Of a DNA stretch of 7,615 bases, positions 5,531-7,615 are shown piece after piece. The DNA comes from an uncultured Clostridiaceae bacterium (lineage in GTDB: Bacteria > Bacillota > Clostridia > Oscillospirales > Ruminococcaceae): the NCBI GenBank assembly GCA_946411985.1, contig CAMKFY010000043.1, forward strand, positions 1 through 7,615. The letters run 5' to 3'. The translations under genes and the position numbers were made by a program. The notes beneath the pieces were generated by a model, which did no database searches, had not been told where the DNA came from, and was given only the letters and a program-made list of their open reading frames with translations. How positions within the stretch are numbered: the stretch's first letter is position 1; the number at the start of each line of letters is the position of its first letter.

Positions 5531-7228
5531 AAGAAAAATAATGGTAAAAAATACATACCATCTAAAGAAATATTAAAAAAATCTAGCATAAAAGAAAATG
5601 AAAAAGAGTCTTCTAAAAATAAAAAAGTTAAAAATGAAAATGATAGCAACGAAAAAAATAGCTACTATATAACGTCAAAAGACGGGTCTACGTCCACTGA
5701 GGCAAAGTTTTTGTTTAAGAGTTTAAAATCTAAAAAACGAAAAAAATTTATTATAAAACTTTCAGTTATAATATCAATAATATTAATTATATTGTTTATA
5801 GTTTGGCGCATATTTAGTTTGGTGTTTAAATATCAATATAAAAAAATAGACAAAACCGATATAGGAATAGACGAAGAGGTATTCCAACCTGGTGAACTAG
5901 ATAAAATAACAAACATAGCACTACTTGGAGTAGACGCTAACGACGTGTCAGACGCCATTATTATAGCAAGTATAAATCCAAATAAAGAGGTGCCAACAAT
6001 AAAATTGGTATCTATAGCAAGAGATACGCTTATGCCAATATATTTAAAAGGCAATAAAAAATCTTATTCCACTAAGGTAAACGAAGCGTTTGGCCATGGC
6101 GGCGAAGAAACAACACTAAGAACTTTAAATAAAAATTTAAAGCTAAATGTTAAAAATTTTATATCTATAAAAATGCATGGGCTCGCAGTTATAATAAATA
6201 AACTAAACGGCATACCAATGACAATTTCAAAGCAGGAGCAAAATCAAATTAACGGTATTATAAATACAACACCAGATTTAAAAAAAATTTCTAAAGAGCA
6301 CGTTAAAAGCTGCGGCAAGGTGCATTTAAACGGTGCGCAAGCAGTGGCATACGCTAGAATAAGAAAAATTCCAACATTAGATGGAGTTAATGACGATTTT
6401 GGAAGATGTGATAGGCAAAAAAGAGTGTTGTATGCTGTTTTTGACAAGGTTATACATACAGCTAAAAACTCAATACTTAGCATAATAGAACCATGCCTCA
6501 AATTTACAACAACTTCATATACTCTAACGGAGGCCATAAAGTTATGTAAAGATATAATTGGCAGAAAATATAAAATAGAACAAACAACAATTCCAAACGA
6601 AAATATGCCGCCTAACACTGTAAATAGAGATTACAAAATTTATAGCAGAGAAGGCATAGAAAAATCTACAGTGTTGTACGACTTGCCATATGCTGGAAAG
6701 CTAATTAACGCTTTTATATATGAAGACGTAGCTCCAAAAGATTTTATAGCTGCAAATACACCGCCTGCTCTTGTTGCCCCAAAAATAGCAAGGCCTATAG
6801 CTAATAAAAATTTTGATAAACAAACTAAAAGAGATGTTGTTCCACCGTTTATTAAAAATTTAAAGCCTCGCAAAATAGAAAATAAAGACGCTATAAACCA
6901 ACCCAACCCTCAAAAAATTGAATTAGAAAAAGATAATAAACTAAATAGCAAAACAAATAGTAAACAAAATGAAAAAACAAACATTAACGAAACAAGATAT
7001 AACAATAAAAATATTATAAAAAATGAAAAGCCATATGATAACATGCCGCCAAACAGTGGAAATGAAAATTTCTTCAGAAATAAAGAAAATATTAAAAATG
7101 GAAGATATTCTCAAAACAATAAAAACCCTGAAACTAACAAATTTAACCCTCAAAACAACAAAAACACTGATACCAATAAATTTAACCCTCAAAACAGTAA
7201 GAATGTTCCGGCAAAACCAAATGTTTAA
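5528..7228 (+). CDS. LytR-CpsA-Psr (LCP) family protein with a long Asn/Lys-rich tail
   Basis: LCP proteins are membrane enzymes that transfer undecaprenyl-linked glycopolymers, such as teichoic acids or capsule, onto peptidoglycan outside the membrane. This 566-residue protein has a long, lysine-rich cytoplasmic N-terminus (1-77), one membrane helix (about 78-100) and the LCP domain (about 128-312). Family motifs are NIALLGVDA (129-137) with D136, SDA (141-143) with D142, SIARDT (162-167) with R165, AYARIR (274-279), and DFGRCDRQKRVL (290-301). The Arg that often precedes SDT is Val here (V140), and a few extra residues sit between AYARIR and DFGR. The usual LCP C-terminal part ends near FIYED (396-400). 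Residues 401-566 form a low-complexity extracellular tail rich in Asn, Lys, Pro and Gln that ends in a 13-residue tandem repeat. Older annotations call such proteins LytR transcriptional regulators, but the helix and LCP motifs favour the ligase role. Its exact glycopolymer cannot be told from the window. Confidence 0.92.
   Translation: MKKNNGKKYIPSKEILKKSSIKENEKESSKNKKVKNENDSNEKNSYYITSKDGSTSTEAKFLFKSLKSKKRKKFIIKLSVIISIILIILFIVWRIFSLVFKYQYKKIDKTDIGIDEEVFQPGELDKITNIALLGVDANDVSDAIIIASINPNKEVPTIKLVSIARDTLMPIYLKGNKKSYSTKVNEAFGHGGEETTLRTLNKNLKLNVKNFISIKMHGLAVIINKLNGIPMTISKQEQNQINGIINTTPDLKKISKEHVKSCGKVHLNGAQAVAYARIRKIPTLDGVNDDFGRCDRQKRVLYAVFDKVIHTAKNSILSIIEPCLKFTTTSYTLTEAIKLCKDIIGRKYKIEQTTIPNENMPPNTVNRDYKIYSREGIEKSTVLYDLPYAGKLINAFIYEDVAPKDFIAANTPPALVAPKIARPIANKNFDKQTKRDVVPPFIKNLKPRKIENKDAINQPNPQKIELEKDNKLNSKTNSKQNEKTNINETRYNNKNIIKNEKPYDNMPPNSGNENFFRNKENIKNGRYSQNNKNPETNKFNPQNNKNTDTNKFNPQNSKNVPAKPNV
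7112..7204 (+). repeat. 39-bp in-frame tandem repeat in the LCP tail
   Basis: Two full 39-bp units (7112-7150 and 7151-7189) and a partial third (from 7190) encode QNNKNPETNKFNP, QNNKNTDTNKFNP and QNSKN. The two full units differ at 5 of 39 bases, three silent and two changing residues (P to T and E to D). The period is a multiple of three, so changes in copy number would keep the frame. The units encode residues 529-559, next to the C-terminus. Confidence 0.9.
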
Positions 7229-7331
7229 ATAAAACTTAAATGTCTATTTATATTGCATTTTAAAATATGTATTAATTCTGTTTCTACGTATTTAAGTTTA
7301 ATTTAATAAAATTAAAATATAAGGAAGGTTT
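7229..7331 (+). other. Spacer between the LCP and cysteine desulfurase genes, no clear terminator
   Basis: This 103-base AT-rich gap has no compact hairpin with a T tract. A 10-bp inverted repeat (7232-7241 and 7290-7299) encloses 48 bases and is too open to call a terminator. A TTGCAT at 7253-7258 has no good -10 at 16-18 bases. The downstream gene could be reached by read-through from the LCP promoter or have a promoter that I cannot pick out. Confidence 0.4.
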
Positions 7332-7615
7332 ATGATATATTTAGATAATGCAGCTTCAACTAAAGTTTTAAAAAAAGCAGCTGACGCTCTTTTATATTGC
7401 ATGCTAAACACTTATGCAAACCCTTCTTCGATCCACGATTTTGGGTTGGAAGCTGAAGCAGTGTTAAATTGTAGCAGAAATAGTATCGCTAAAATATTAG
7501 GTTGCAAAAAAGAAGAAATTTATTTCACATCTGGCGCTACAGAAAGTATAAATATAGCACTAATCGGCGCAGCAAGAAAAAGTAGGTTTAAAAAAAGCAT
7601 AATAACAAGTGCAGT
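7332..7615 (+). CDS. nifS: Cysteine desulfurase, NifS/IscS family, 5' part only
   Basis: This is the first 94 codons and part of codon 95 of a PLP-dependent class V aminotransferase-fold enzyme. These enzymes convert cysteine to alanine and pass on the sulfur for Fe-S clusters or tRNA thiolation. Diagnostic motifs are YLDNAAST (3-10), NPSSIH (30-35) and FTSGATESINIAL (65-77), the last a cofactor-binding segment. The sequence then runs to IITSAV (90-95), just before the position where the family has its conserved His. The catalytic Lys and Cys lie beyond the right edge. The ATG at 7332 has a good site, AAGGAAGG (7321-7328), and matches the family N-terminus. The choice between nifS and iscS cannot be made from this fragment, so the symbol is provisional; a sulfur carrier or thiI partner, if any, is out of view. 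Confidence 0.93.
   Translation, partial: MIYLDNAASTKVLKKAADALLYCMLNTYANPSSIHDFGLEAEAVLNCSRNSIAKILGCKKEEIYFTSGATESINIALIGAARKSRFKKSIITSA

Noticed and set aside
5833..7232. Minus-strand frames and one plus-strand frame overlapping the LCP gene
   Set aside because: The LCP frame has the family motifs, a promoter and a ribosome site. The others are shadows, and the hydrophobic look of the minus-strand ones comes from reading Lys/Asn-rich codons backwards.
7232..7299. 10-bp inverted repeat as a terminator of the LCP gene
   Set aside because: The arms have one G-C pair each, enclose 48 bases and are not followed by a clean T tract.

Overview
The window is AT-rich DNA, roughly 30% GC in genes by eye and much lower between them. 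It uses the standard genetic code, with TGG for Trp and TAA stops. A LytR-CpsA-Psr (LCP) wall-polymer ligase, Shine-Dalgarno sites of the GGAG type and sigma-A-like promoters point to a low-GC Gram-positive bacterium. A clostridial (Firmicutes) lineage is the best guess, but this is inference and no marker gene fixes the species.

Left part (1-3380): positions 1-495 hold no credible gene. They contain a perfect 55-bp direct repeat (1-55 and 222-276), a block between the copies that resembles the upstream region of the next gene, and a rho-independent terminator on the minus strand. Next comes a minus-strand gene (496-3192) for a large secreted protein of 898 residues. It has a clear signal peptide, 18 cysteines and no family that I recognise. 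Its upstream region (3242-3380) is the sequence that recurs at 65-206. This suggests that a second gene with the same kind of control region, perhaps a paralogue, lies just beyond the left edge.

Middle (3381-5527): about 400 bp of extremely AT-rich spacer without a gene is followed by a minus-strand yifB/comM-type AAA+ ATPase gene (3777-5306), which is complete and normal in length. It is transcribed away from the LCP gene. The 221-bp gap between them holds two back-to-back sigma-A-like promoters, TTGCAT-N17-TATACT on the minus strand and TTGACA-N17-TAGAAT on the plus strand.

Right part (5528-7615): a plus-strand LCP-family gene encodes an N-terminal cytoplasmic tail, one membrane helix, the LCP domain and an unusual Asn/Lys-rich extracellular tail with a 13-residue tandem repeat. 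After 103 bp without a convincing terminator, the 5' end of a NifS/IscS-type cysteine desulfurase gene runs off the right edge.

yifB, the LCP gene and the cysteine desulfurase gene are ordinary chromosomal genes with no obvious shared pathway. The novelty in the window lies in the orphan secreted protein, its duplicated control region, the 55-bp repeat and the LCP tail. I do not see a defence system, CRISPR array, insertion sequence or RNA gene.
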